A stretch of DNA of 64,000 nucleotides, taken from positions 557,752 to 621,751 of the forward strand of contig VXAA01006530.1 in assembly GCA_013399115.1 (NCBI GenBank), given 5' to 3'. The stretch comes from Anseranas semipalmata (taxonomy: Eukaryota; Chordata; Aves; Anseriformes; Anseranatidae). This document shows positions 63,095 through 64,000 of this stretch, in pieces (the stretch's first letter is position 1; each line of letters begins with the position of its first letter). Below the pieces are notes generated by a model that saw only the letters and a list, made by a program, of their open reading frames with translations, ran no database searches and was not told the DNA's origin. The translations under genes and the position numbers were made by a program.

Positions 63095-63114
63095 AAAAAA
63101 AAAAAAAAAAAAAA
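63095..63114. repeat. Poly-A tract (20 A)
   Basis: Homopolymer followed by purine-rich AGGA/GAAAG sequence for about 130 bp. The long minus-strand frames here are an effect of that composition. Confidence 0.9.
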
Positions 63115-63439
63115 GTTAAGGAGAGGAGTAGGAAAGAAGGAAAGATAAAAGAAAGCTGAAAAAATGTGCAAACAAACAGGAAGTAAGGATGTTGATACAA
63201 AGGAAGAGTGGGAAGAGGCTGGGAAAAGAGGTCTAATATAGGTACAATGGGAAAAGCTAAGAAGCAAATAAACAATCCAGTCTGTTTGTCCTGGCTGCTG
63301 CTAGGTGTGTAGGTCAGACTCAACACCTCCACATGAAATTTTTATGACCATCTTTTGGGTCCACTTGTTCAGGGAGAAGGGTGCACAGAGCTGAGCAGTC
63401 CTCCTGCCAACTGACCTGGTTCATGCGAAGGGCACATCG

Positions 63440-64000
63440 GCTCTGTCTGGTTCCCAGGACTGCTGGGTTTAACTTTCACGCAGCTGAACGCCGTGCCATA
63501 TGGCGCTTCCGGGGGCCGCCTCACAGCCAGGCGTGAGGAGAGGACCGGTGCCATTGTACCTACAACACAATTGAAGCTGCGCTCGACTCTGGAGGCTCCA
63601 AGAAGCGTCACACAGGACCTCCCGAGCCCTGACTTCGCCTCCTGCGGCGGGTCCCCAGCTCGCTCTCGCCACCTCCCTGCGCACCGCGCGGGGAGCGCAC
63701 GCTCCCTCTCTGGGGGGGCTTCCTTTGCGCCGGACCTGGATCGCTCGCACCGCACAGCCGCCGCCTGCTCGCGGCAAAGGGCGACAACGCGCCGCCGGTC
63801 CCAGCGCACCAGCGGAAGGCCGGACGCGCTGCTTGCCCCGCGAGGACGCGCGCTTGTACCCCCTCTCCCCGTGCCTCCCTCCCCCTTTCTGCCGTGCCAG
63901 GGCACAGGTGTTCTAACGCTCGGAGAAGTACCGGAGCGCAGCGACCGCTGGGACGACCTGGACCAGGGGGGCAGCGCCTGGCCCCGGCCTCGCCCTCCCC
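63440..64000. promoter_or_regulatory. CpG island at right edge, possibly the DACH2 promoter
   Basis: GC and CpG rise sharply from about 63440 to the end of the window, a second island like that at CHM exon 1. In human Xq21, DACH2 lies next to CHM in divergent orientation, so this is a reasonable place for its 5' end if synteny holds. I see no DACH2 protein sequence here, and the window ends before any candidate start codon on the plus strand. The assignment is therefore inference from synteny. Confidence 0.55.

Larger units (their letters stand above)
51995..63439. other. Intergenic DNA between the candidate gene and the right-hand CpG island
   Basis: AT-rich sequence without a confidently identified gene. 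It contains a CAT/ATC-rich tract (about 55376-55402), A tracts at 59662-59682 and 63095-63114, and a homeodomain-motif-rich block at 60350-60560. A possible old repeat end lies at 62560-62640. The segment 58920-59280 is slightly richer in GC and unidentified. Confidence 0.65.

Noticed and set aside
62922..63332. 136-codon minus-strand frame
   Set aside because: It owes its length to a purine-rich tract and the 20-A run. The translation is low-complexity Phe, Leu and Ser.
63369..63905. 178-codon minus-strand frame and overlapping frames in the right CpG island
   Set aside because: Composition-driven frames rich in Arg, Gly and Pro with no recognised motif. Overlapping frames on the other strand are equally open.

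Overview
The window is AT-rich vertebrate nuclear DNA, almost certainly from a bird. Two CR1 LINE fragments are present. One ends in the ATTCTATG-type repeat typical of avian CR1. There is also a solo LTR of an avian endogenous retrovirus, and the exons are small and separated by kilobase introns. A 35-base run of N (9274-9308) and a single N (44878) mark it as draft assembly.

The one gene I can assign firmly is CHM, encoding Rab escort protein 1 (REP-1), on the minus strand. Eight exons can be placed to the base. They run from the ATG in a CpG island at 45025 down to the end of exon 8 at 11180. Together they encode about 385 residues, the N-terminal 60 percent of the protein. All introns are GT-AG and every junction keeps the frame. 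Exon lengths (49, 67, 73, 125, 376, 117, 121 and 226 nt) match the human exon structure as I remember it, except exon 5, which is 12 nt shorter. Exon 9 onward is not visible in the left-most 11.2 kb, so intron 8 runs off the left edge.

Layout: 1-11179 is partial CHM intron 8. 11180-22858 holds exons 8 to 3, with a CR1 fragment in intron 7. 22859-45025 holds introns 2 and 1 with exon 2 and exon 1. Intron 1 contains an ERV solo LTR with a 5-bp target duplication, a second CR1 fragment, a 32-A tract, a GC-rich block and one copy of a 236-bp duplicated segment. 45026-64000 is upstream intergenic DNA. The second copy of the 236-bp segment lies about 0.3 kb upstream of the CHM start, inside a 33-bp direct repeat. 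A second CpG island begins near 63440 and runs to the right edge. By human Xq21 synteny, where DACH2 lies divergently next to CHM, it may be the DACH2 promoter, but no DACH2 coding sequence is inside the window.

The most interesting observation is a possible undescribed small transcription unit on the plus strand at about 51078-51994, between CHM and the right-hand island. It has a perfect CRE palindrome, a TATA box, a start codon in good context, a consensus donor and an in-phase acceptor. These lead into an 83-codon open exon that is rich in Lys, Arg, Glu and Leu and ends at a GTAAGC donor. I do not recognise the product, and the model rests on sequence signals alone. Apart from this and CHM, I see no other gene, RNA gene or operon-like system.
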